From NCBI GenBank assembly GCA_050084515.1, contig CM114272.1, forward strand, positions 19,592,001 through 19,656,000: a stretch of 64,000 nucleotides of DNA, given 5' to 3'. The notes under the pieces are model-generated. The model did no database searches. It was not told the origin of the DNA and worked only from the letters and a program-made list of their open reading frames with translations. Positions 26,701 to 40,086 of the stretch are shown here, piece by piece. The stretch comes from Blasia pusilla. Taxonomy: Eukaryota; Marchantiophyta; Marchantiopsida; Blasiales. How positions within the stretch are numbered: position 1 is the first letter of the stretch; every line of letters starts with the position of its first letter. Made by a program: the position numbers and the translations under genes.

Positions 26701-29219
26701 TGATTGGAAATCTACATAAACGAGATATAGGATTTCTGAGCCCTTCACTTTTCTTTTTTTTAAATGGTTATTCATGACTTTTTCCTTTCTTCTTTTCAAA
26801 GAAAAAGGTACATACAGTGAGTGATCTTCCAAAGTCATATCCACCAAGAGAGTTTAGGAGTCCAGGTCAAATTGCCTGTCAGCAGTCGCCCTTGTTCGTG
26901 TTTGACTTGTAAATCATTCAGGGTGCGCTGAGAGGATGTATAGAACCGAACACTTAGAGACAATTCATTGGAAATTAGTGTCCGTGAGTCTAATGCAATC
27001 ATCTGCGACGTGGTACAAGTTCTTCCAAACCGGAAGTCCGTGTCTTCGTTTGGGGTCCAATCTTCAGCTACTTCCGGCCCGACGTTTTCCGCAGAGACTG
27101 TAATGAGTGCCTTTCGTTTCTAGTTTCCATCTGGCTGAACTGGTCTGAGCCAAGGAATCCGGTCAACGATCAATTGAGGTGGTTTCGCTTGCACCCCTCA
27201 GGAGTCGCACAAGGGAATCACTCACCGTAGCGTCAGTGAAATTGGATTCTGCCGCTTGTACTAACATGTCTTTATTTTCTAGCGGGGACTTCTTGTGTTT
27301 GCCTTGGTACTATCTTCGCTGTGAAGTCCTACATCGAAGTGAAGACAACGACTAAGATACTTCTGGGTGTCGGAGGAACTTGCGAACAAGAGGAACCCAT
27401 CCAGGTTTGCGATCACCACCACACTCAACGATAAACGCAAACGGATCATAGGTATTGCTCGGTGTGAGAGGAAAGCACTTCGGTCTGTGTCTTGTCTTCA
27501 CCTTCCCAGTAATCGCAAATACTCTGTTAAAACCTTCCAACTGTTTTGTCGGTCTTCATCGTATATCCGACATAGCATGGGCTTCGCGATTACAGCAACA
27601 GAGGGACAAGGACTTTGCTAAACGTCGGATACGACCTAGACGCACACTTTGGCGTCAACCCGTCCCGATTAGTCATACTTTCTTACTTACTTTCCATTTC
27701 GTATTTCACCTAGTTTCCCTGTATTCCACTCGGTAGTTTTCCCACGCAGACTTCATATGCAAAAGCCCTATGCCCATTGGAGTGCACGTGCTTACACGGG
27801 TCAGGTCTTCCTTTAATGGAAAAAGAGCTTTCAATTAAAAAAAATCCGTGATGGAAAATTCATTTGGAATATTAAAAATAGATTCAAAGAGTTGAATAAC
27901 CCTTTGGACCCTTCCCCTAGTCCCATACATATCTATGGTTAGGGGGACAAAATATATTAAAGAGATGGGTCTTTGTCTCCGTCAAGACGGGTCTTTTTCC
28001 CGTCGTTCCTTGCAGCATTCTCTAATGTATTATCACGTGGATTCGTATTACCTCCATGAATACAACGCCTCGTGTCATTTAAAAAATAGAAAAGATAAGA
28101 GAATCCCTAAAACATAGCAAAGAAAAGAATAGTGCTTCTCTATCGAGCATTACTTTCTCAACCTCCTTTAATAACCCTACTCCCTCGTTTCCGTGAAATG
28201 ATTTTTTTGTGTGATGACAATAATATTTTTTGATGTTATGAAATGAGAAGGAAAAGAGAGCTCTGAATTTGAACTCCCTCAACCTGTATCTCAGGAATTT
28301 AGAGCACTCTCGCATCTCAGTAGACTAACTTAAGGGCCTTCTTCAATCATTGAATGCGATAACAACACAAAATTTCGCCAGAGCTGTCTGTTAACTGCAG
28401 AACTATCCTCTGACGTCACCATCACTTCCGCGTCTCCTTCCATGAGGCAGCCGACGACGCAACCCTTCAATGGTCAGAATAGTCATCTTTTGACGAGTAT
28501 TCTCATGAGACTTTTTGTTGGGGCAGTCCCTATTAAGATGCGAAGTCCGCAACTCCTGGGAAGACATGGACGGGACCGCGCAACTGATCCCTCTGGAATA
28601 CAAGTGTCTTCAGGTGTAGTACCTGCTCCCTCCCTAGGATCAACCTTGACTCGGCCATCGTTTGAAACGTTATCTCCCCGGTCCCTTTTCTAATCTGTGC
28701 CTTTTTTGAAAATGTGGACGCACTTGAGTTCTGTACATGAGAGAAGAGAAGCAACCGACCATTCCATGGGACATAACTCCGTTCAATAAAGAGTTTGAGA
28801 TGGGTCGGAGATGAAACCCACGACCAAGGTCGACACTTTTGGAGAAAAGAGAGAATTGCAATGGCTTCATGTCTCATTCCAACTGTTTTCTGGTTGACCA
28901 AGTGGTTCTAAAACTTTAACATTAAGCACAGAACACACGTCTGGCATGGGCCAAGCTATCTCTTACAGAGCTAAAGTTGGGGTGATTTTCGGAACATTGC
29001 AGCTTCCTCATGGACATTGACTGACAATCTCGTTAAACAGTGAGTGCCAAAGGGCAAACTGTGATGAAATCCATATGAACTCATTGCTGCCCTTTCACCA
29101 GGTCCACTTTTCATAAAATTGCGACTACAGTACCTAGAATACATCCGAGACTGGGAAATCTACAGAGTCTCTGTATATACACCTGCAAGCACCCATAAGG
29201 TCCACACCATGATACATTC
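23781..29219. other. No gene identified; two exon-like minus-strand frames
   Basis: Moderate G+C. The longest unexplained frames are on the minus strand at 26107-25724 (127 codons, fairly balanced composition) and 28901-28533 (122 codons). Neither resembles a known family and I could not place convincing splice partners. The region downstream of the NAD(P)-binding gene (29219 to about 28950) should hold its 3' UTR. Confidence 0.35.
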
Positions 29220-32200
29220 TCATGCGTTGACTAGAGAGTTGGCAGCCTCCTTGATCTGCTCAACACTCAGAGTACCAAAGACAGTATCATCCTTGAAAGC
29301 CTTCAGGATGGCTAAAGCAACCTCCTTCACACTAATTGGTGGGACCAAGAGGAGATCAGATGCAGGTAGCTTGGCAAAGGGTCTTGTGAGAGTCTCAGTC
29401 GCTGCTAACAATTTCTCCAGAGGCCGACCGACGACGTCCAAAGGGATGTCAATTCCATTTACTCTTTTCATGCCATAGATTGGTCCAGGGCGAAGAATTG
29501 AACCTGCACCTCACATTCCACAAACATGATTAGTCTATGGATATCACCCATACCTAGAGGTTGTATAACCATGATCACCTCAAATAGGAAGACCTAGATG
29601 TTCTTCAGAATTAGAAGAAAAAATCACTGTCATTTACAAGATTGATGCGACACGATGGCTGAAGCATGATTCATTCTTGGCTACAGAGACAAAAGGTATC
29701 ACCGCAACACAACATCCGCAGACAGCAATGACAGCAAAGAATTGTGAGTTTCAGAATGGTTCTTCATTCATTGTTTGACCACTCCGGTACAGATGATGAC
29801 ATCTAACTTATGCACTCACCTGAGTTAGGGTACTTCACCAATATTTCTTCCTCCGCTCTTCGTTTCCCCTTGAAGTAACCATTGTTTAGAGCAAATTCTG
29901 GCAGGTTGTATTCGTGAACTGATACAAAAATGAACTTCGGAATACCTGTACACCGGTCAACGTACAGTAAGTTTCCAAGACTTCATCTTACTCAGGCTGA
30001 ATGCGTTTGCTCGAACTCACCCTTCCTGACCTTGAGATTTGCGGACCCGTGATCGACTGTGAATTCTGATGCAGAAGTTCCAAAGAACAACTATTTAATC
30101 TTAGAGGCTTTTTGTTTCATGTGGCAACTTACTGAACACCTGGTCGGGATGCAAGACATCCTGAACACACTTTATGGTAAACCAACAAGTACACCAAATA
30201 ATTAATAGGGGATTTTCAGTTACTACAGAAATCCATCACAGCCTCTGGACCATTATGCCGTGGGTGGACATGTTACAATCCAGGAGACAGGCTCGCATGG
30301 AGGGACGGTAATTTTGAAGGTCCGCTACAGATTAACAGGTATGAGAATTACGAATTCTCTGAACGGGTCCACCATGTTACCTTTGAATAGACTACCAGGT
30401 TCAGAGGATATCAAGGCAGTCACCTCCTTCAAAATTAAGGCAATCGCTACCAGCCAATCCTGAGATTTCAAAACATTGCTGGCAACATCTCCCAACTCTA
30501 CCCACAAACTTGTTCCTAACTGATGCACTGCTTGTAATAGCCAGGCGCTGAACTTGGAAATGATATTTCCAGTCAAGTTGAAGATACAGTGATGACTAGG
30601 ACCTACTCTCAATACAAAAATAATGAAGACTCTGGAGGAGGTAAAGCCCACAGTTCAAGAGCACTAAGACCTCTAGTGATTGCTGGAGTTCCGAGGATTC
30701 ACTTGTCACATTTTCTAAACATGACTTTGGTGCTACACCCGTTGCTTTTGTTCAAGAATCACCACAATCTGCGTTGGAAAATGGAACAAGCCATCACGCC
30801 CAAGTCCAAATCGAGGAATCAGGAAAGGGATACATTGTCATTTTATGGTCACCGACAGACAATTTATCTTAGAGAAAGCGCTGGACATGAGATAAACCCA
30901 TCAAGCTCTAAGGTTTTGCAGATCAGAAAACAAGAGGTTTCCAGCAGTATCAAAAAACAAATTGTGAATATAATGTCTTCACCTGCCTTACTGGCTGCAT
31001 TCACAGCCACAACATTTGCTTCACCATTCAATTTCTCCATTTGTTCATTGGTGCCAAAGCCTCCCAAGGTTGACACCACTGCTGTTACACCATTGAGTAC
31101 TGAATCCCAGTCTGTCAAGAAAACATCACCTGCATGGTCACAGTTACCACTGTTATCACAACTCAACTTCTCCTCGTGCTCAGTCCTAGACGGCACCCTG
31201 AGCTTACACATCTGCAAGGCTCTGGAAACACCATCCAATAGCTTAAACCACATTCCTGACAAAAAGAAAAAAAGAGGAATACATCTCCATAAAATACAAC
31301 ACCAAAATCTTCAATCATCAGAAACTCAAAAAGTGTCCAGAGTGGGCATGCATGGAGTTCACACATGCGTCATAAGCAGATCCTATTGGTAGCTCCTGCA
31401 CTTTTCCAGCTGTCTGCAATCACCTCAGAAACTCACCTGAAACCCAGACAACTTTGTCCACCCAGGCTTCACTGAAGGATGGGCGCCCGGACCTGCACAC
31501 AGGTGAACGTGCACCACCTAACTTTCTTAGTCAAGCAGATGAGATCTACACCCAGTTCACTAGTCCCACTATCTTTCACTTCTCGAGCTCCATGTAGCTG
31601 TACAGACTTGGACCACAAAGCCTTAGTCACAGAGATTTGACAGTTGTCGGTCACTTCCACCAGCTTGGATAGTATACATCTGTCTGGTCAACAACACAAC
31701 ATTCGCTCCGGTGCTATGATACGTGAAGAGGTTGAAGACTACAAGACGACTTCGGGGATCAAATTTGATGGCAGAACTGCGATTTACGATCGTCTGACAA
31801 AAGCATGGCACATCGGGACTATGGGGGCAGCACCACGTCATGAGATTTTCAAATCGGCTGGTTGTTGACACGGTTGGACCACAGGCACTTACCGACTTAG
31901 GCTGACCACTTCGATACCTTGCTTCACCGCCTGCTTGCAGATTTCAGAGCCAACGAAACCGCTCCCTCCGAGCACCAATATCTGCACTTACCAAGGATTC
32001 TCTGTCATCAGTAGGACCACCAAGATGTCGATCCGCCGTGAAGAAGAATGCCCCGGGAGACATGGCACTGACAGTGTGACGGAGATATGGAGAACGATTT
32101 AGGTACAGTTTGGATTCTAGCATGGCCGGAGAGCGATCGATTACAAACAGCAGCAAAAATGGTGACGAATTCATACAACCAACCACCTTCTCAGTTTTCA

Positions 32201-32634
32201 CTTCCGCTACTACGTCTATTGGGGCTGAGCTGAAGTCGGTCCCGACGCCCGCATATGAGCATCTCACATGTCTCCTGTGATAACGCTTCAGCGTCAGAGG
32301 ACGGCAATGCACACATCCCAAGCAGGCTAGCGGCACCAGTTGAATCGGATCCCCACAGAGCAACTCCCAGCTATACTGAACTCGAATTCTACGCGAGCAT
32401 CGCAATTGAGGCGGCTAACTAAAAATACAACATGGCACATGAAACACACCAGGGGCGCCTCCTATTCTCAGAATGGCGGGCAGTGAGCTGCTGCCGCCTC
32501 TGCTTGATGACATGGAAGGCTCCGGAGCCTGGGGAGAAGAGAGCTGAAACGCTCGTTGCTGGCGACAGGGGGAGCGTGCGGGTCGGAAAATTCGCGAGAA
32601 ACAGGCCTGAAGCCATCGGTGCAACGGCAGCCAT
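29220..32634 (-). CDS. Plastid NAD(P)-binding Rossmann-fold protein (atypical SDR, At1g32220-like)
   Basis: Seven exons join without a stop into 324 residues: 32634-32450, 32274-32187, 31981-31893, 31492-31437, 31129-30983, 29945-29820 and 29503-29220. All introns are GT-AG and all phases agree. Residues 1 to about 62 are rich in Ser, Arg and Ala with few acids, typical of a chloroplast transit peptide. Residues 92-102 (ILVLGGSGFVG) form the GxxGxxG dinucleotide-binding loop. The STLGGFGTNEQM region and Y212-x3-K216 (GYFKGK) match atypical short-chain dehydrogenases of the NmrA/NDUFA9-like group. LRPGPIYG near 235-242 is the conserved C-terminal motif. The Arabidopsis relative At1g32220 is annotated as chloroplastic; a substrate is not known to me. 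The start is the first in-frame ATG of the transit peptide. The exon 1/exon 2 junction is the least certain. Confidence 0.92.
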
Positions 32635-32719
32635 AGCCACGACCTGATCCTCGGACACCCCCTCGATTCCTCGCCTTCTCCGTCTCACTTTCCTCTCGTC
32701 TGTCCTGATCTGCCACTCC

Positions 32720-35700
32720 TTCTAGACCCTCTCCCCTCCCCTCCCCTCGTCTTCTCCTTCCGCTTCCTTCACTGACTGTAAGCCGCTAATCGCTCTCTGC
32801 TGGGGCGCTCTGACATTGCGTTCTGAGCTTCACCATTTCCACCTTCATAGTTACTCACCATCACAATTTCTCGAGACAGTGCTTTTCCTCGTGCTCCAAC
32901 ATTCGGAGAACGAGATCATGCCTTTCTCTTTGCGTGCTCTTCTCACGTCCTCTGGATCCGTTTGAGCTCGCTTTATCTATAGCTTAGGTCACGCCTAAAG
33001 ATTGTTTCTCAAGGAAAAGGGAATTCATGTGTCTTTTTTAAGAGGATATGGGCTTTTCCTTCTCTTTTCTCTGCAATCCGGTTTAGTACGATGGTATGTT
33101 CCCGTCTATTACGACCTTATGTCGTTGACTTTCGAATCTGTTCGGTTGTTTATGGGACCATTCTTACATGTCTTTTCTCCTTCAATTTGTCATGTCTCTT
33201 TCAATTGCGGAATTGTGTTTAGAGAGGTTCTAGGCTTTCTTCCTCCCGTATGCCTTGAAGCCTCCTTACCTTCTAGAGAAGGTATCAAGTTTCCTTACTA
33301 TCTACACCATTGGAACATACTCCATTAATGATTAAACAACAAATTTGTTTTTTCCTTACTTTGCATCACGTCTACGACGGGATATTAGAGAGGAGGGAAC
33401 GGGCAAGTATTAGATCCTTCCCAACATTATTGGATTCTAGACATCCACTTCTCTGAACACCCTTAATTTGATCGGTCTTTTTGTATGAGGAGAAATTTAG
33501 ATTGATGGTTCCGACGTAGACGTCGGATGGGTCATAGAAATATGATGTAGGTGAGTTATGAAGTAGCATTATTAAGATTATCTAACCCTACGCCAAGACG
33601 ACGCGGCGGAAATTTTTTTCTATTATAAGAAACGAAGAAAAATAGGTAAAATACCCTAGTTTCCCAAGTAGTGAAATAGTCGGGAGCTGCAGCGGTAACG
33701 CAATCTCGTATGTCGAATTATCTCCATGTTCAGGTTCCATTGAAGTTCTTCTGTGAACGCACGAACGGACTAGGCCACTTCGTATCTCCAAGATTTGTAA
33801 TACATTTTGAGTGATTTCGTCACATTCTGTTTTCTCACACAAGATATGTGAGCTATTACCTCACCAGACATTTTTTTTGTTAAAATGGAGAGGTTATAAT
33901 CACTTTTGTAAGACACCAAAAATAAGAACCAATCCCATAAGATAGAAGAAAAAACCAATTTGCGGCCTTTCCCTTCGAGATGGATAACATGGGAGAAGAA
34001 AATAATTAACACATACGTTTAGAGGACACGTGGATACTCTAGATGGGCAGGAAAAAAAATAGTGAGAACTTGTAGGGGCGGTAAATAAGAGATGGGGAAA
34101 AGAGGAGATAAGAATAAAGGGGACTAGATAGAAGGCATTTGACGTTAGAGTGAACTGGAAATTTTTAGGACATGGACTTTAACATCATATTTATTTTCGA
34201 ATGTTTGCTCAAACATACAATCTTTCTTTATGAACAGAAAATACAAAACATGAAGAAAAGACGCGGAACCCATCAAATAAACAATGAAGGGAGACCTAAA
34301 GAGACTTGGAACACCAAGACTAAATGAGATCACAAGCAAAAGAAAAATTAAAGGGAATCCTTGAAAATCTAAAGAAACCTTACTACACCAATATTATAGA
34401 TGTGCGATGCTCTTTTTTTTTCCTTTTATATCCCATCTTCTTCCTCTATCCCATGGGCGGGACTCTTGGGGATAAACCCTAAACCCATGAAAGATTATCT
34501 TGATTGTCAAGAGATTGGCTCTGATACTTCCCTCAAACACTTCAATCCGTTGTCACTACCATCTCTCTTCTCTTTTCACTTCACAATTTCCTTGCTTTGG
34601 AGATGATATTGATCGGACGAGTTTCCTCATTGATTACCTCTCTCATCATAGGCAAAGTTATTGTGTTTGCTAAGGATTAAACAAGGTCTCTCTCTTTTTC
34701 TTCTTGGGAGAAGTCTCTCCCCATGGAATAATTCTCATACATTCTTCTACCGTTCATGGTATTAGTAACATTTTTTTTTTTTGCTTTTGAATTGCTCCTT
34801 ATGTTATGGTAAATGTATAAAATTTGAGGGAGGAAAGGAGCTCCCATAGATGGGAAGTGATCTTAAGTAACTATTTGATACTCCCGTAAAAAATGGAGTG
34901 GGGTACTTATTACGAGGTTAGTGGAAAAGTGGAACGTTTTTTTAGGAATGGAACTCAAAATCACTTGTGTGGAGCATGAGAATAAAACTAGTCTTACATG
35001 TAATTGAGTTTTGTAAGTTCAACAAACTCATCACAATGAAAAGACACGCTCATTGTTTAGCTATTGTAATCTGCACCATCTAAGAATCTAAATCTTAATC
35101 AAACTTAATCCTGAGTCATAGTTTTCACCTTGAAGTCTCTATCAAACTTGCCGCAACAAAGATAGGTTGGAAATTCTTCTTACCTCTCTCTTCATTTCAT
35201 CAAAAACCTCACATAACCACTTTGGAAACCCCAGACCCGAGGGGAACGAGCCACCGAGGGCTGGCGGCTGCGAGGCGGAGCCGCGGAAGGGGTCCATTCC
35301 CCAGACTCCCAGAGTCCACAGTTTGTGCTCGAGCGGATCGAGCCTCCAATGTGATTTGCATCTTCACTCTGCTGCGCCTCCCAAATCGTGTGCACATTTG
35401 GTTGTGCTCGTCCAAACTCCGAAGTGTTGAGTTTTTTCAGAGTTTCCTTTTGATTCTTCGCCCCGAGTTCCTTCCGCGGCTGCTCCAACGAAGCCGCGCT
35501 AGAGAGGGCACTCGCGAGTTGGCTTCTTCGGACCAGTTCAGCTAGCAGTTTCTTGTCTTTTCTCCTCTTTTTCTGCACGATCCTTGAATGTCATTTGCGT
35601 TTGCAGTGTCTTTTGAGTCCGGTGCACACTCCAACATGCAAAGCACTCTTCCGAAGTTCTGAGTCTTTTCAAAGTTTAGAGTGTGTGTTCGATTCCTTAG

Positions 35701-36517
35701 AATCCTCACCCTGGGTCCTTGACGCAGCTGCTGCGGCAAAGCTTGTCGAGAGTCGAGTTCTAGGGAGTCGAGAGTAGGTGCCTGAGGTTTTTCGTATGTT
35801 TTCTAGGTTTCTGCTAGAGTGCTCAGGAGTTGGCGTCCTGTGGGCTTTCCTACTGTTGTCCTTTTTACGCCTGAGTGTTGGGGACTTGGGAGTCGGTATC
35901 CTAGGGCCTTTCCGGGCTGTTCACTCTTTCTTCTGATTGAGTTTCTACACTGATTAGTGCCCGTGAGTCTGCGTGCTCGAGCCAGCTTGGCTCTTTTGCA
36001 ATTTGGATTTTATCTCGAGTACCCAAGAGCGTGGATTCTGAGACTGAGTGTCGAATGTGTAACCTTGTCACCTTGCTTGAATTGCTCAAACCTTGAGTGC
36101 TCATTCCATATCTTGAAGCCTCAACCGCCAAGTCTTATGTTGCAGCTTTATGTTTTCGTGGATATTACACTCTAGAGCTTTCATGTTTACACTTTCACTA
36201 GAGGGTTTAGGCTGCTTTCTTCGACTTGCCTAAGTTTCCTCTCTGCCTTTTCTTTGCTCTACTCAAGAGAGTCAGAGGCCCTATTTTTCACTCTTGATCT
36301 TGGTTCTAAATCTACTCTGCTCACGGGTTTGTCAGCAGAAAGTGATTTTGGTTAGAGTCTTGGGGTTTTCGACTTTGGCCTTTTGCTTTGAATATCGGAC
36401 TCTCGGATGCCACGTTTCTATTTTTGTGAGACATTTTTTCTCTTGTCCAGAAGACGAGGCCTTGTGCCCGGCTCTCGTTTAGACCTAAACCTTTGTTAAC
36501 CCTTTATTGTCTCATAC
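32720..36517. other. No gene recognised between the NAD(P)-binding gene and the hAT relic
   Basis: 32640-32960 is pyrimidine-rich on the plus strand and should include the promoter and 5' UTR of the minus-strand gene. A telo-box-like AAACCCTAAACCC occurs at 34474-34486. From about 35220 to 36517 base composition changes (more G+C, T-rich plus strand). That stretch lies just upstream of the hAT-type gene and may be its leader or intron, but no motif proves this. Confidence 0.4.
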
Positions 36518-38772
36518 ATGGCTAAGAGACAGCGAACTATGAGCGAGATGTTGGCCAAAGACGTGAGCCAAGACTTTCCATAGATCTCAAGCCGGTCAAG
36601 GTCCTCAGATGGGAGGGAAGTTGAGAATTCCGGTACTCCTTCCAGTAGTCTAATTGAGAAGAATCAATTGGCTTGGAAGGATGTGTGGTACATTTTATTT
36701 GACAGGATAGAGTTTCATGCAGAATCTGGTAGAATATTTTGCAAGGTTTGTAGACAAGGAAAGGGTAAGAATTCCTTTGCAAGGGATGGTGCCATAAACT
36801 GTAAGGTTTCAGCCTTTACAGATCATAGCAAATCGATTGAGCATATGAAACTTTCTTGGGCTGCTAATATAGGAAACAGGTCGATGGCCAAGGCCATTGC
36901 CACTACTAATCGGACTTGTGACCAAGCCTTGTTAACATTGTTCAAGTGTGCATACTTCATCGCTAAGGAATCATTGGCTTTTGCCAAATTCCCGGATCTG
37001 TGTAAGTTGTTACTTTTAGTGAATGCACCAATTACCCGAGATTTATACCAAGATGAGAAGACTTGTGCTAATATGTGTTATTATATCAGTCAGGTAGTGC
37101 ATAGAAGAACACTTTTTAAAGTTCAAGAATCTCCTTTCTTTGGGATCATGATTGATGAGTCCACTGATATTTCAGTAACAGGCCATCTCATTGTATTTGC
37201 AACTTACTTATTAGAAGGGCAAGTCGTGAATTCCTTCTTAGGATTGTTGCAATGTCCACAGAAGTGTTCAAATGCCATTACTAACAATCTTTTGGAGTTG
37301 ATCAAGGACTTGGGACTAGAGAGTTCAAAGATGGTGGCTTTTGGATCAGACGGAGCCTCAACTATGGTAGGTAGCCAGAATGGAGTAGCATCTCAGTTAA
37401 AGTTGAAGGCAAACCCTTTTTTGCTCTTTGTACATTGCGTTGCGCATAGGACCAATCTTGCTTCTTTAACAGTTGCCAAAGGACCTGGTTGTAAAGATGT
37501 ATCTATAGAGATTGATTCCGTTCTGAATTTTGTAGCTGGATACTTTAGAAGGTCCTCAAAGAAGAAGTGCGCTCTTGCAATTTTGCAAGAGAAGTTGAAT
37601 GACTCTCAGAAGGTCATGAAGAGATATCATAAAATTCGTTGGTTGTCTCGATGGCAAGCCGTGACTACTTTGTGTGACTCCGTGGAATCTGTTCTCACCT
37701 ATTTCACAGATATTCCCCGCTCTGAAGATGATGGTAATGCTACTAACATGTACAACAAGCTGAGATCATTTGAAATGATCTATCAATTGTACTTTTTGGC
37801 AGACAAATTGTTTATTCTTGCTAATTTGAGTAAGGTTTTCCAATACAAATTTGTAGATGATAGTACTATTGGTAGTATTGTGACTTTTGAGATTGCCTCT
37901 ATGACAATGAACTTTGTAATGGAGAATCATGACTTGAATGCTTCTACATTCTCTGAAGAAACAGTTATCATCTCTTACCTGATTTTGGACCCCCTAGTGG
38001 ATATCTGAAACAACTGCAATGTGAGATTAGGGGTAGAAAGTTCCATAGCATTGAAATGTTGAGAGATCGTACAGGAAAGAATTTACAGGCTGCTCTAACT
38101 TTCCATAAGAACTTTGCTAAGAATGTATGTGTAGCCTTACATGATAGATTTAGGGACAATAGTTTGATAAGTGCAATGAAAATTTTGAATCCTCTTCATA
38201 TGCCCCCAAGGTTAGTAGGGTTGAAGAGTTGGGGTTGCAAGGAAGTGGATGATTTTTGCGCACATTTTAGAAGGGAAACGCCTTTTAGGGGTCACTTGCA
38301 ACCACCTCTTGTGAATTCAGCAAGTGTGAAGTTTGAGTTTCAATCATTAAAGCTCATGGCCACCACATAATGGAAAGATAGAAACTTTCGAGATTTGTGG
38401 GCAATGGTAAGTTTGAGCCCATCTGTGCAATGTAAGTTCTCTAATTTGCTTGTATTAGTTAACATTGCTAGGGTACAATGTGTGAGTACTGCAATTTGTG
38501 AGAGAGCTTTCTTTGCGCAGAATTTGATCAAGACAAAAAGTCGTAATCGATTGACGACTAAGCATTTAGATGTTGTTCTCAGGATAGCTTTAGAGGGTAA
38601 GATACTTGATTATGAGGATTTTTTGGTAGAATCAGTAATTCTTTGGAAAATTTCTGTTAACTTTAGATATGTGTATTCTAATCCAAAGAGATATGTGAAT
38701 GGTAAGGATGATACTCCATTGGAGGTTGCAAATGTAGAGGATTCTCCAAGTGCCCCAATTTCAAATGTTTAG
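36518..38772 (+). pseudogene. hAT-type transposase-like gene (ZNF862/DUF4371-like), lightly broken
   Basis: One frame runs from ATG 36518 to about 38008, then shifts to a second frame ending at TAG 38770-38772, about 750 codons. An N-terminal zinc-finger-like segment (IFCKVCRQGKG ... DHSKSIEHM, about 36735-36850) should bind DNA. The RNase H-fold core shows IMIDESTDIS (about 37150) and AFGSDGASTMVG (about 37340), with CVAHRTNLASL about 37438. The C-terminal hAT dimerisation region contains VSTAICERAFFAQNLIKTKSRNRLTTKHLD (about 38490-38570; two adjoining stretches). Damage seen: TAG at 36581-36583, a frame-shift near 37985 and TAA at 38368-38370. Few lesions suggest recent loss or a domesticated copy. 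I found no clear terminal inverted repeats. Confidence 0.85.
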
Positions 38773-40086
38773 TTGGTGGGAAGAGAGAGATGTGAGAGGT
38801 CCCTTTCATAATACCTTGAAGATTTGTTCTAAATCTTCAATGTATTATGAAGGGGTAGGATACTTGGCTCCCGGTTGGGTGGAGGCTAGGCAGTTCAATT
38901 CCTGCCAAGGATATTACATGTGGGGTTATAGCAAGGGAGGAAAGAGTTTAGGGACCCAAGGAGATGGAACCGGGAATTAGAAGAATGGAACATGGAGTGA
39001 GTGTAGGAACTGCTTGAGCAAGAAATAGCAAAGGGGAAAATGTAGAGAGGCCAAAAAAACATTTAGTCGGTTCATATTCTGGCTACCGGAAAGTTTCCGA
39101 GGTTGTCTGAAAAGTTTGTGAAATCTGCGGGGAATTTTTTTTTAAATATGGATAATCACTGGAAAAAAAAATATCTCAGAAATTTGCCGCCTAAAAAAAT
39201 TGTTGCCTTTTTTTTCCGACTAAATTTTCCCAAAAACCGTCGTACTTAAAAATTTACCGGCAACCAGCGGGTTTCCGCCAAAAACCTCCCCAGACCCTGG
39301 TCAGACATTCAATACCTTGTTCACCAAAAAACCCAAAAGGTAATTACATTGCAAATACGTCCGAGTGTCGTTTCCAAGTTCAAGTAAAACACTTTCCAAT
39401 TTTATTCAAAAGTCCAAATATTCACAAATCCATATGATTGCCATAAGATCCTATTTGGTCTTTTTCAACCACATGACATATATCATTGAGGTTAAAAACC
39501 TACGTACTAATGGGAGGATTGATTTCTTTGGTCTTGTTGGTGTCTCTCTAATATACATTTTGATACTAATGACCCATTTTAGTGTGAAAGAAAGAAGAGA
39601 AATGGAATTATCAAAGAAGGACAGTATATTTACATGCACCTTATTAATACATTAGGGCCATCAAATTTTTATGGACTTATGGCCCTTATGTCGGGTAGGT
39701 AGAGACACACCTCCTTTTGTACATCCACACAAACAACTAAATAATACCACTTTTATTTAGTTCGCAGGGCTAGGTGCAAAGTAAAACACCTAGTAAATTA
39801 AAAGAACCCTTGAGTAAAAATAGTTCATCTTTCAATAAGACTCACTATTATGAATAAGTATTGAAATTGTAATTTATACATAGATGCATGCTCATGGATA
39901 AATCTCTTGAGGAAAGGCCACGCAAAATCTTATCAAACTAGATTAAGTAGTTATGGTTTCATAAACATCCGACTTTTAGCATTTATTGTTTGTATGGGCA
40001 GTTTGAGCACAGGCAACCTGCAAATAAGAGGAACCAAAAGGATCATCGGTGCCGTTAGTTAACCCAAGGTCAAAATCCCTTAACCA
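38773..40086. other. No gene; short perfect inverted repeat
   Basis: AT-rich. ATTTAGTCGG at 39061-39070 is exactly complementary to CCGACTAAAT at 39216-39225, bracketing 165 bp, perhaps a worn miniature transposon, though I see no target duplication. Nothing else is recognised. Confidence 0.4.

Noticed and set aside
30589-31392. 267-codon open frame on the plus strand
   Set aside because: It lies antisense to an exon and introns of the well-supported minus-strand NAD(P)-binding gene, whose splice phases all agree. Its translation is low in known motifs, so it is a shadow.
34474-34486. AAACCCTAAACCC, telomere-like
   Set aside because: Fewer than two repeat units; at most a telo-box in a promoter, with no gene attached.
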